DNA of 64,000 nt from Cycas panzhihuaensis (taxonomy: Eukaryota > Cycadophyta). The notes under the pieces were generated by a model. That model did not search any database and was not told where the DNA came from. It saw nothing but the letters and a program-made list of their open reading frames with translations. The stretch lies in NCBI GenBank assembly GCA_023213395.1, contig CM041465.1, positions 45,081,741 to 45,145,740 on the forward strand, written 5' to 3'. Positions 33,930 to 43,374 of the stretch are shown here, piece by piece (the stretch's first letter is position 1; each line of letters begins with the position of its first letter). The translations under genes and the position numbers were made by a program.

Positions 33930-35627
33930 CTTTTTTTAAAATTTAATTTTTTTTTTTTTAAATATATTTTTTATGTTATTTATAAAGTTGAAAAAAAAAA
34001 TTATATTATATTATATAATATTTAAATTCTAGGTTTTAAAAAGTTAGCTCCTTTAGAGACTTAACCCACCGATCATATTAAGTCCTTCACGTGACCTTTA
34101 ACCTGCTTGAAAAGAGGCTTCATAAACTATATAACATTTTTTCCTTTTATTTTTTTTAGTTTTTCATTTCACATAGAGTACTTAGCAATTTTTTTTTATA
34201 ACTTTTGACTACTTCATTAGTTTCTAATAAAACCTATCCCATTGCATTTGAAATTTTCTGAGGTATAATTTTGATTGGTCATATACCATAGTCAGAGCTG
34301 ATTTAACTTACTTTCAATCAGTTTAAAGTCAATTAGTGTTTTTTAGAGCCTTTTAAACTAGTTTCACAAAATCACCTTTTTACAATATTATATTTTATCA
34401 CTGAAAGATTATTTTCTACCTAGATCTACTCTACAGTCATCTATTATCAGTAAACTTCATCACCATCTATTCATTTTATTTTTAAGATGTATTTTAATCA
34501 TTATTTTAATCAGTGAAAGTGACACTTTAGCATTTTTAAACATTTTAATATAAAAGTACTTCCTGTCATTTCTATTATAACTTTTCTATTTTATATTAGA
34601 ATTTAGATCTGTCAGTTTCATTAGGAAGTTGACTCTCTCCTCTTTGAATTGACACTATTATTTATAAGTTTCAAAATGTTCTTATAAAATTTTAAATCCA
34701 TAAAATTTGAGGTACTTAATAGCCTCCAATTTGTCATTATTATATATTTACATATATTATTTCTTAAAATTTTCAACTAAAAATATATTAAGTAGCTCTC
34801 TAAACTATATTTAACCATTTTACATTGTTATACAAGATTTTTACTAGTATTTTATAATATTTTTAAGCCCTAGGCTCTTGTTAAGCCTCAAAAGGAGAAC
34901 TACATCTTTGGTACACTAAAATCTTGACTTGTAGGAATCTGTTCTCAAAACGGTCAGTTTCATTGAATAAATATTTCATTGATCTTTAATTTGATATAAT
35001 TTCACATTATTCTGATATTGTTTAGTATAGTTTTAATGTTTCTCAATTTGAGCATTCAAGATGTCTGATCAAGCTTGTCTTCTAAACTTTTTAAAGAAGT
35101 TCTTTATTTATTTCTTATTGATCACTTATAATACATGTTTAAAGTTTTTCATTTAACCTTCATATAAGCTTCTTTTAAGCCAATTTATAGTAAAAAGTGA
35201 TCTAAAGTGAATGACAATCCAAGTGGACCTACAACTTAAACGAGTACAATTCATTTTATTTAAGTTTCTTCTTCATATTTTTTATCTTTCTAAAGTGAAA
35301 ATATACATATATATCTTTCAGATTTCTTAGTATTATATCTCTTTATCAAGACAAAATATTTCTTGTATTGAAAACGAAAAGTCATTCTTTGCTCAAGTTA
35401 AGTACTTCTTTGTTTAAAAACTCAAAAAGCTTAGAATTTTTCTATTATTTTTCATCAAAATTTTATGTCAGATTTGCATAGTTAAAAGGATCTTAGTTAT
35501 ATTCAAATTTGCTCATATATTTATTTCAAATTTTATTTGAAATTATATCTTATAAGTTTATTGATTTATTAAGTTCTTTGACTTGATAAAAGCATATTCT
35601 TTTTTATGTACTAAAGTTTTCTGTAAA
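33930..35627 (+). other. Leader 2 of E1
   Basis: Continues E1 after the E2 insertion and aligns with leader 2 of E2 and E3. It contains poly-T tracts, TCACGTGACC and long AT-rich runs. No gene. Confidence 0.75.
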
Positions 35628-36389
35628 ATGGCAATCAATCTTAATAGAGTACAATTTCCTATATTTGATGGCTATAATTTTTCACAATGGAATAAAACAA
35701 TACAAAATTATTTCATTACAAATGATCTTTAGAAGTACTTATAAAATGAATATGATCTTAATATTAAAGAGAACTTTAAAAAAGATAATGAAGACTTAGG
35801 GATATTATTTTTCACTATAGATAATAATGCGTTTTCCAAAGTTTGTGAACTAACAACTTCCAAATCTATATAGGACATCTTAATTTCTACTTATGGGGGA
35901 GATACCCTCAATGAATTTAATGTTAATATTGTTGAGCATGTGAGACAGGTTCTAGAACATATGGATTATGATGAAAAGACCAAAAAGGAAAATTCAAGTC
36001 AAATGTATGATTATCTTATTGCACAATAATCTGATCCTCCATTTGAGGGGGAAAGATCTTATGATATGATAGTTGCTTACAACACAAAGACTTCAAAAGA
36101 CAAAGTTAAAGTTTTAAAAGATAAAATCAAAGTTGCAGCTACACCTCTACATTTAAATCAAGCTACATTTACTTACAGATCTTTTGCACTACTCTATGGT
36201 AAAGACACACATATTGCTAAAATGATGAAGCAAGTTAGAAGTGATCAAGGTACAAAACAAATTTTTAAAATTTTCTTTAAATTCAAATTTCATAAGTTTA
36301 AAGTGAAGATAAATTTATTCATGATGACTATTAAGGGGGTGAATGTTGAGGTTAATGATTATCACCCCACTCCTACCTTTCAACTATGA
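35628..36389 (+). pseudogene. Short gag-like ORF of E1
   Basis: ATG 35628 begins MAINLNRVQFPIFDGYNFSQ, W.KTIQNYFITNDL, stop, KYL, then IKENFKKDNEDLGILFF, FSKVCELTTSKS and ISTYGGDTLNEFNVNIVEH. One frame runs to 36389. Its last 107 codons (36066-36389) are open and hold TPLHLNQATFTYRSFALLYG, Lys-rich sequence, and an end that crosses the polypurine tract into the 3' LTR. Four or five former Trp, Gln or Lys codons are stops. No zinc knuckle, protease or RT follows. The C-terminal half, shared with E2 and E3, does not resemble gag domains I know. Confidence 0.75.
36331..36343 (+). other. Polypurine tract of E1
   Basis: TTAAGGGGGTGAA directly before the LTR. Confidence 0.85.
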
Positions 36390-36713
36390 GTGCACACCCC
36401 ACTTTCACCAATTTACACATGTGGATGCTCACATGTGAAGGTAAGTATAAGGTAAGGTTAAGTTGATTTGAGTTAAGTTTGTAATATTTTATTATTATTT
36501 AAATTTTAGAGGTTGAGGAGTTTCCCTCCTCCTCCAAACTATATATTTGGAGGGGTGTGCAACCCTGGTGTCTTTAGATACCACCTACTTTTGGATATTT
36601 ATAATGCTCTCTCTCAATCAATGGGTTGAATACAAAGGATTATGTGTTTTATATTATAATGGAATGAGTTTTGATTATGCTCTGCCCTGTTTTCCATTAT
36701 TTATTATCCTATA
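36344..36713 (+). repeat. 3' LTR of E1
   Basis: 370 bp partner of the split 5' LTR. It ends ATCCTATA, where the 5' LTR has TTCCTACA. Confidence 0.92.
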
Positions 36714-36724
36714 TTTAGTATCAG
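36714..36724 (+). other. Primer-site remnant outside the 3' LTR of E1
   Basis: TTTAGTATCAG lies between the LTR end and the target copy AGCAT. It equals the first 11 bases after E1's 5' LTR (TTTGGTATCAG) with one G-to-A change. Such bases should not be present outside a 3' LTR. Confidence 0.7.
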
Positions 36725-36729
36725 AGCAT

Positions 36730-37821
36730 AAGGTTTACAGGTTTAGAAAGTCTTTGTATGGCATTAAACAAGATACTCATGCTTGGTTTGCCAAGTTGTC
36801 TAAAAGAATGAGGTAACTTGGATATGAGGTTTGTGACTAGCAAAATATTAATGCACCATTATTCATTAAGTGCCATAAGGATAAAGTCACTTATCTCATA
36901 ATCTTTGTGGATGACATGCTAGTAATGAGTAATAGTGAATAGGTAATACGCTAGTTGAAAAAGGACCTTGGCAAAACATTTGAATTTTTTGACCTCAATT
37001 TGATGAAATATTACTTAGAAATTAAAGTAACACAAAAGAATAAAAAAATTTTCCTCTCCCAAGAAAAATACATCAATGATCTTCTAACTAAGTTTCAGTT
37101 AGAAGATGCTCGACTAGTGGTTTTACCTATGGACCCTAATACCAAACTCTTAGCTGATGGTGACACTAGAGAGGCAGACATAATACTCTATAGGAAACTT
37201 GTAGGTAGTTTCATCTACAGTACCAATATAAGACCAGATATTGTACACTCTCTCAGTATTCTTGCTCATTACATGACAAATCCTAAGTAGAATCATTGGT
37301 AGATAGCAATGCGAGTGCTGAGATATCTAAAGACGACCAACAAATATGGTCTGTTGTATGAACCTAATTCAGACTTCAAGCTTTCTACATATATAGACTC
37401 AGACTTTATAGGAGATAAAGATACAAGAAGATCTACATCTGGGTATATAAAATTTCTTGGAATAACACTAATATCATGGAGATCTAGATGGAAGAAGATA
37501 GTTGTAGATTTAACTACTGAAGCTGAATATATTACTACTTTTAAGACCAACAAGGAGGTGATATAACTTAGAAAATTATTGAAAAATTTGAATATCACCC
37601 AAATAAGTCCTACCAATCTTTGTGTGGATAATCAATTAGCAATGTGCATGGAAAAAAATCTTGTATTTCACAATCATACCAAACACATAAGTACGAAAGT
37701 CCACAGGATTAGAGAACTTGTTTATGATGGTATAATTCAACTGGAATACTACCCCACAGCAGATCAAGTGGCCGATATCTTCACCAAACCATTGCAAAAG
37801 GTGAAGTTTGAACAATTTTGA
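36730..37821 (+). pseudogene. Copia A pol, 3' part (end of RT and RNase H)
   Basis: Continues the frame broken at 14098: VYRFRKSLYGIKQDTHAWF, then VTYLIIFVDDMLV with the catalytic VDD (about 36885-36920). Next come DLNLMKYYLEIKVTQKNKK, SQEKYINDLLTKFQLEDA and LVGSFIYSTNIRPDIVHSLS. RNase H follows: LRYLKTTNKYGLLY, YIDSDFIGDKDTRRSTSGY, LTTEAEYITTF, LCVDNQLAMCMEKN, HNHTKHISTKVHRIRELV and DQVADIFTKPLQ, ending at the TGA 37819-37821. Several stops (for example at Gln and Trp positions near 36815-36950 and 37290) disable it. The two halves together match C's pol closely. Confidence 0.93.
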
Positions 37822-38303
37822 AGGTAGCTCAACCTTAGACCTCCATCTTTGACTAATCAAAGAAGATGACAACATGATCATCATACTCTATTCTCTTCAT
37901 GAAAACCCCTTGTGGGTGTAGAAGAATAAGAGTAAGTCTCTACTCTATCATATTTGTGAAAATCCCATGTAGGCACGAAAGGATAAGGGTTGTACCAGTT
38001 TTAGAAAATTGGAACCCATAAAAATTTAAAAGGGCATAGGGGATGACTAAATGGTATATGGAAACTCAGTAGATTAAGCTGCACATTTACGTTGTTTGGC
38101 TATCAGGTTATATCAAAGAGCCACCTTAGCTATTTTGATTTATAAAAGGTCCTATAGATCTTAGAAAGTTTGTGGGTTTTTATTTCCCATGAGGGTTTTC
38201 TCACAAAAATGTCATTTAGAATTTTAATGTAATAATGAGGCTCAAATGAAGAGCTCATAGAATATATTTTCTCAAAATAACCTTCCACCATTAAGGGGGT
38301 GAT
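37822..38303 (+). other. 3' untranslated region and polypurine tract of copia A
   Basis: Contains GTGAAAA/GAAAACCCC..TGTGGG and GAAAGGATAAG-type units (about 37897-38010) shared with C. It ends with the polypurine tract TTAAGGGGGTGAT at 38291-38303. Confidence 0.75.
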
Positions 38304-38616
38304 TGAAAGAGGTTAATGTATCAAGGTTATTTATGTAGATTAATTATGTGACCTTATATGATATATTATTAGCATTAGTCTCTTAATGAAATGTACTTTA
38401 TGTGTATTTATATATAATTTTGGGTTCATGTCATTAGGCAAGAAAATCCTAACCCTAATGCTTACCCTCAATAATAAAAGGCAAAATCTTAAGGAGGGAG
38501 TCATTATTCATTCTCACCTCCAAGCTTGCTCTCATATCTTGTTTCATATATTTTTTATTCTCAATTGCTATTATATGCATATGAGTGATTTGTTCCCTAG
38601 ATCCATCCTTCCTTCA
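38304..38616 (+). repeat. 3' LTR of copia A
   Basis: Partner of 8412-8722, ending CCTTCCTTCA and followed by the target copy ATCAA. Confidence 0.93.
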
Positions 38617-38621
38617 ATCAA

Positions 38622-39895
38622 ATCCACTAGTAAATATATGTTTGTGGCTAGGTGGATAGAATAGTAAGCTCTTAATAACCCATACTAATAAAGGATCATA
38701 TAATCAACATTTATCATATCTCCAACTAGAGTAGACAATGTTCATCCCTCATTTTCTCAAGACTCGATATGGTTTATTTTATGCTAAATCAATATGGAAA
38801 ACATCATTATTTATATATACATCAATCTAAACCATTAAAAAAAAGTAAAATACATCTAAAATATGCCATAAATAGGCATGAAAACTAATGTTTTTTCCCC
38901 CTAACTTTGTAGTATCATATCACAATAAATATATAAATGCTACAAATAATTAAAGGATCCCATGGAATTTCTAATAAATATTACAAAATCCTTTAATTCT
39001 TCATTAGTGCCATGGAGCTTATTTATAGTGCCCTTATATTTATCACAATCGAGATAACACAATCCTATGATGCCTATTCATTCTCTATGGCATTACACCT
39101 TAGCAATAGTAAAAGAATAAAAAGATCAAAAAATTTAATTTCCTAAATTTTAAATAGTTTTAATGGTTAACCTTTTTAGTGTTAATCCAAAGGATAGTTT
39201 TTCTTCTATTTTAAAAGAAACTATGAGTGATTTAACTTCTATTTGATTATTTTCTACAAAACCTAACTTAAGTTTAAAACTAACTAGAAAGCCATAATTT
39301 CTTTAGAAAACATAATCAAGTAAGATGCACCAAGTAGGCTAGTAATGAATACACCATGTTATTGGCTCCTTGATATAATATAAGGTTAAAAAATTGGGCT
39401 TCTAATTTGTATATAGTGATTAATTCTCCCTCATATTGACTTTAGTTTATTCAACCCCTGTATGGTAATATAAACTAAGTTTCTCTCTTTTATAGTTTTC
39501 CCAAGTTTTTCTTTATTATTATAAGCTTATTTCCACAGTTATTTTTATCATTTTTTATCATATTCTTTCTTATTTGGAGTATTGTTATATATTTGATAAC
39601 CTATTAGCTTGCATTTAGTGTCTTCTTGTATCATTAATATTCTTCATGTTCTTATAATTATTTGTGGAAATGTTCATATATAGTTTCTCTTAAACCTATT
39701 AGTATTTATTAGTCATATCCATCTATTTTGAGTCTAGAGCTCTAAATTATTAGATATTTTATACTTTTGACTATTTAAAGAGAATCCATTTCCTCCAACT
39801 ATGCCTTAAGAAAATCATGGTCTTTTTAAATAATTCCACTTAAAAAATAAGTTTTGCACTTATTCCTCAACCAACTTGTATCTCATTGATGCCTT
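38622..39895. other. AT-rich decayed DNA between A and F
   Basis: Continuation of the sequence left of 8407. I find no LTR pair, domain or RNA gene. Poor in CG, CAG and CTG. Confidence 0.4.
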
Positions 39896-39900
39896 AACCT

Positions 39901-40215
39901 TGTTGGGTGTAATATCTAATTACATAGTTGTCCACACTTACACTCTCTCCACATTTATTTATATTCTTATATTTAAGATTGTCAGTCACATAGAGATGTG
40001 TGCTACCTCCAAGATTGACCAATAAGGGTTCTCTTATTGATGATGAGCTTGTACTATAAGTATGTACATCATTATTCATTCTAATTGAGGTTTGGCCATT
40101 CTTCTATCTCTTATGTTAACTTGTATATATTTCATCTTCCTTGTGCTTCATTGTTATATCATTCACTCATTACTATTTTCATCTTTTGTATACATAACAT
40201 ATTATTTTTCTAACA
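39901..40215 (+). repeat. 5' LTR of F
   Basis: TGTTGGGTGTAATATC...CTAACA, aligned with 43055-43369. Confidence 0.9.
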
Positions 40216-40229
40216 TGGTATTAGAGCTC
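40216..40229 (+). other. Primer-binding site of F
   Basis: TGGTATTAGAGCTC immediately after the LTR, initiator-Met type. Confidence 0.88.
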
Positions 40230-41033
40230 AAAGTTTGAATCCTTAATGGAAACATTTTAGAGCCTATATACATGTTATTCTTTTATTTTTTTAGAGCCTT
40301 ATCATTTTTTTGAGGAACCTATATTATGCCTAGTTAGTGACATGTTCTTACTCATTTTTAAGATATTTGAAGTAAATTTCTATTGTATTTTTTGAGATTA
40401 TTTTTATTATATTTTGAGATATATTTGGGGCTATTTTGTCACATTTTTCAGTCACTTTCAAGGGGTTGTTTTGATGATATTATGAGGTTATTTTGAAGTA
40501 TATGTTAAAGATTTTTTGAAGATGTTGTTTATAAAGGAAAAATAAGTAGATCAACTATTCATGTAGGCCTAATCATCCTATGGAAACAACATGTCTACTA
40601 TCAACAAGGAGGAGTTTTTTGTCATAAGCATATACATTTGGTATAACAATCTCTTTGCATGCCAGTGGGAAGATTGTAATAGAGTTTCTAGTAATAGTTA
40701 AAGGAGTTTATTTTTTGGCTACTTAGAGGTCAAAAATGACTCTACATTTGTTAAAGAAAAAATTTACCATGAGCAACCTATGAACAGAAAAGATTTACAG
40801 TTCAAAATGTGTGTAGCCTCCTTATGTTATTTCTATATTGAAAGAAAGTTCAAAAAAAGGAAAATATTTTGAAGATGTATTTGCGGCCTTTAATATTTGG
40901 CCTATGTTTTATGCTAAAAAAAAAAAAAAAAAAGCAGGGGAGGGAGGTGGGGGGCACATGTCACCCATCTTTTTCTCCTTCTAATTTAGATTTAGATCGA
41001 CTAAAACTTCTAAAATAAACAATTATAGAGAGT

Positions 41034-41530
41034 TCATAGGTAGAAATAGTTGTAAGAATATGCATCTTTAGGGTCCCCTCCTGCCACATAATCTACATCA
41101 GAAAGTATTTTTTCCAAAATCCATGATGATATTAATTTGCACATGTCATCTACTAAAATAGGTGTGTCAATTGTGAATATAGGTTTACCAGTTAGTTCCC
41201 CTACTTCATATGCCCATGCTTTTGATGACATATATTTTTCTAACAACGAGGACTTAAATGTAGTTGGGAGCTTCTATAATATATACCTAATAATATTTGG
41301 GTTTTTATTCCCTAATAGAAGCTACCTTATGGATGTGTCTAATTGCATCTAAATCGATGGATCCCATTGGGTTATAGATATGTTTGTGTTTTTCAATAGG
41401 GAATACAATGAGTAGAAGGAAATATGCATGTTTCTTCTTATCTAGATAACCTTGCCTTTGGAGAAGGCATTGGAAATATACACATAGTCCCCAGGGTCAA
41501 AGTTTCAGTACTATGGGCTACTGCATATAA
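41034..41530 (-). pseudogene. Antisense coding-like fragment inside F, unidentified
   Basis: Opposite to F, 41034-41246 is open for 70 codons (MLEKYMSSKAWAYEVGELTG, IFTIDTPILVDDMCKL, DYVAGGDPKDAY). Upstream on the same strand are further coding-like bits such as IYNPMGSIDLDAIRHIHKVA (about 41310-41370) and a short piece at about 41440-41520, in other frames. It looks like a captured gene fragment with frameshifts. I do not recognise the protein. Its place between two leader-like stretches is the same as in E1 and E2. Confidence 0.4.
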
Positions 41531-41999
41531 GATGCCCTTGTGTGGTTTTAGCTTTATTGTGGCCTAATGCTAATGTGCATATGTAATTGATGGCACCTAA
41601 CATCACCCCACTCATGGCTAAGATTAGAATATGTATGGAGGATTTGGGTTGTCTTCCAACCCTATATATGGGTAGGTAGAGATAAGTTAAGCATTTGGTT
41701 ATGGAGGCTAGAGAAAACCCGTTAGGTTCATGAAGTTGATCCTGTTAATGACTCATTTCTAGAATGAACATAAGTTGGAGATCACCATAAGCATAGTGGG
41801 TTGATTATTATATTGATCATGGCAAATCTGTAGAATGACAGAGAACTTGCTCAGCCCCATGATGTTTTCTTCCCATGCCATCTAAACAAAGGGAGACCGA
41901 TTGCCTTTTTAATTAATGCTCTGCAACCTGCAACCTTCAATAATGGGATCGATTGATAAAGAAGCTAACATAAAAAAAGGGTAAAACCCTAAAATTTGG

Positions 42000-42800
42000 G
42001 TTTAATACTTTATTTTTTATTAAAGTTTTATTTAGGTGTAAATGATTTTAATCTGCATAGATGTGAAATTTGATTTAAGGGGATTATAAATTTTTTACAC
42101 TTACAAAAATTTTATTAATTAGATTGTGTAATTTTTTGGGTTCACCCAACCCATTAGTTCATCAACCCCCAGTCATATGGAGTGATTACATGACCGACTA
42201 CTCACTAGTAAAAGGGCTAAGCCCCTAATTTTCATATTTCATAGAGTCCTTGTCACCGTTTTCCCTATGACTTGAGCATGCAAAGTCTGTTTTTAGTTCT
42301 ATCAATTGTGTTGGATTCATAACCAAGAGACCTTTTATTTAGCAAGTCACTTGACAATATTTAGAGCTAATTTAATATATAAATTTTAGCTCAAAGTCAA
42401 AAGTTTCTTTTAATACATCATTTTTTTCAATATTTTTAGGCATATACATGTAATTTTTAAGGTTCTATGTTATTTGTTATGCATTTCATTGATGTGATGT
42501 ACTCCAAATGGGGGGATAACATGTATTAAGGATCATTTTTAACTCTAAAGAATCCATTTCACATTGAAATTCATTATTTGAGTGAGTCATTCATATTGTA
42601 TTTCAGTTACATCTATTTTTTAGTCATGTATTAACATTTATTCCTAGATTTTTTAGCCCATAGAGGTAATTTGAGGTCATAGTTCCATTGTAAGGCCTTA
42701 GTGCCATTTGAAGCTACTTATATTATCTTATATCAATAAGAGGTAAGAACCCTTTTCAGCTACTCTTATATTTCTTCATCATCTTACTTGTTCAACCATG
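42000..42800 (+). other. Leader-2-like segment of F
   Basis: Shares order and words with E-family leader 2: CATGACCG/CACATGAC, AAAAGGGGCTAA-like, TTTCATAGAGT.CTTG.CA then CCTATGACTT, and TTTAGAGCTAATTTAA. Similarity is patchy, suggesting old divergence or exchange. Confidence 0.5.
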
Positions 42801-43054
42801 TAGGATAGTGTGCTACTAGAGTGAAATTGACTTGGCACTAATTGAACCATGTATCCAAAGGAGGTTCCTATTCAACTAGTGGTTGTAGCAACTAGTTACC
42901 CATGCATTTTGATAGATGGACCTTTCTTTATATGGATACTGACAGTAAATTATATTATTGTAGTAGCTTATAATCCAACATTCGTTTAAGAACTTAATTT
43001 CATATTTTTGATGTGATATTTTATCTTATATAATTATCTATTATTAGGGGAAGA

Positions 43055-43369
43055 TATTGGCTGTAATACCCAATTACATAATTATCTCCACCTACACTTT
43101 CTCCATATTTATTTCTATTATTATCTTTGAGGTTGTGGGCTACATAGAGATGTGTGCTACCTCCAATATTGACCAATAAGGGTTCTCTCATTGATGGTGA
43201 GTTTGTATTATAAGTATGCATATCATTCTTTATTCTAATTAAGGTTTGGCTATTTTTCCATCTCTTGTGTTAATTTTCATATACTTCATCTTCCTTGTGC
43301 TTCATTGTTGCATCATTCCTTCACCATTATTTTATCTTTTGTATGCATAGCATATTATTTTTTCTAACA
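43055..43369 (+). repeat. 3' LTR of F
   Basis: Starts TATTGGCTGTAATACC, ends TTCTAACA. Confidence 0.9.
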
Positions 43370-43374
43370 AACCC

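Larger units (their letters stand above)
14099..36724 (+). mobile_element. E1: non-autonomous gag-only LTR retrotransposon, hosting C and E2
   Basis: LTRs of 371 bp (14099-14428 plus 21958-21998, split by C) and 370 bp (36344-36713), both starting TGTTGRGGTTAATG. Primer site, leader 1 with a TA tract, an antisense gene-like cassette, leader 2, a short gag-like ORF and a polypurine tract lie between. No RT, integrase or protease is present. Target copy AGCAT occurs at 14094-14098 and 36725-36729 in copia A's RT. Eleven bases between the 3' LTR end and the target copy match the primer site, which is unusual. Without C and E2 it is about 6.2 kb. The structure resembles TR-GAG/LARD-type non-autonomous elements. 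Confidence 0.88.
8412..38616 (+). mobile_element. Copia element A, full length, split by nested insertions
   Basis: A Ty1/copia retrotransposon bounded by 311 and 313 bp LTRs (8412-8722 and 38304-38616), both starting TGAAAGAGGTTAAT and ending CCTTCA. The 5 bp target duplication ATCAA lies at 8407-8411 and 38617-38621. It has a tRNA-iMet-type primer site, leader, gag-pol relic and polypurine tract. Its pol is interrupted at 14098/36730 by E1 with its own nested inserts. Without them A is about 7.57 kb, nearly the length of related element C. The LTRs differ at roughly a tenth of positions by eye, so A is much older than C. It is the outermost shell of the nest. Confidence 0.93.
39901..43369 (+). 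mobile_element. F: non-autonomous LTR element related to the E family
   Basis: LTRs of 315 bp at 39901-40215 and 43055-43369, primer site after the first and purine tract AGGGGAAGA before the second. Target copies AACCT (39896-39900) and AACCC (43370-43374) differ by one C/T change. The 2.8 kb interior has no gag-pol domain. It contains leader-like DNA, an antisense coding-like cassette (about 41030-41530) and a segment resembling E-family leader 2 (about 42000-42800). Best described as a LARD-like derivative; the parent element is not in the window. Confidence 0.85.

Noticed and set aside
25024-36713. Pairing the LTR at 25024 with the one at 36344 as a single element
   Set aside because: Target copies pair 25024 with 33924 (GGCGC/GGTGC) and 14099 with 36713 (AGCAT), and LTR lengths agree with that pairing.
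40918-40935. Poly-A run in F as the tail of a LINE or SINE
   Set aside because: No RNA polymerase III boxes, LINE domains or target duplication are visible around it.
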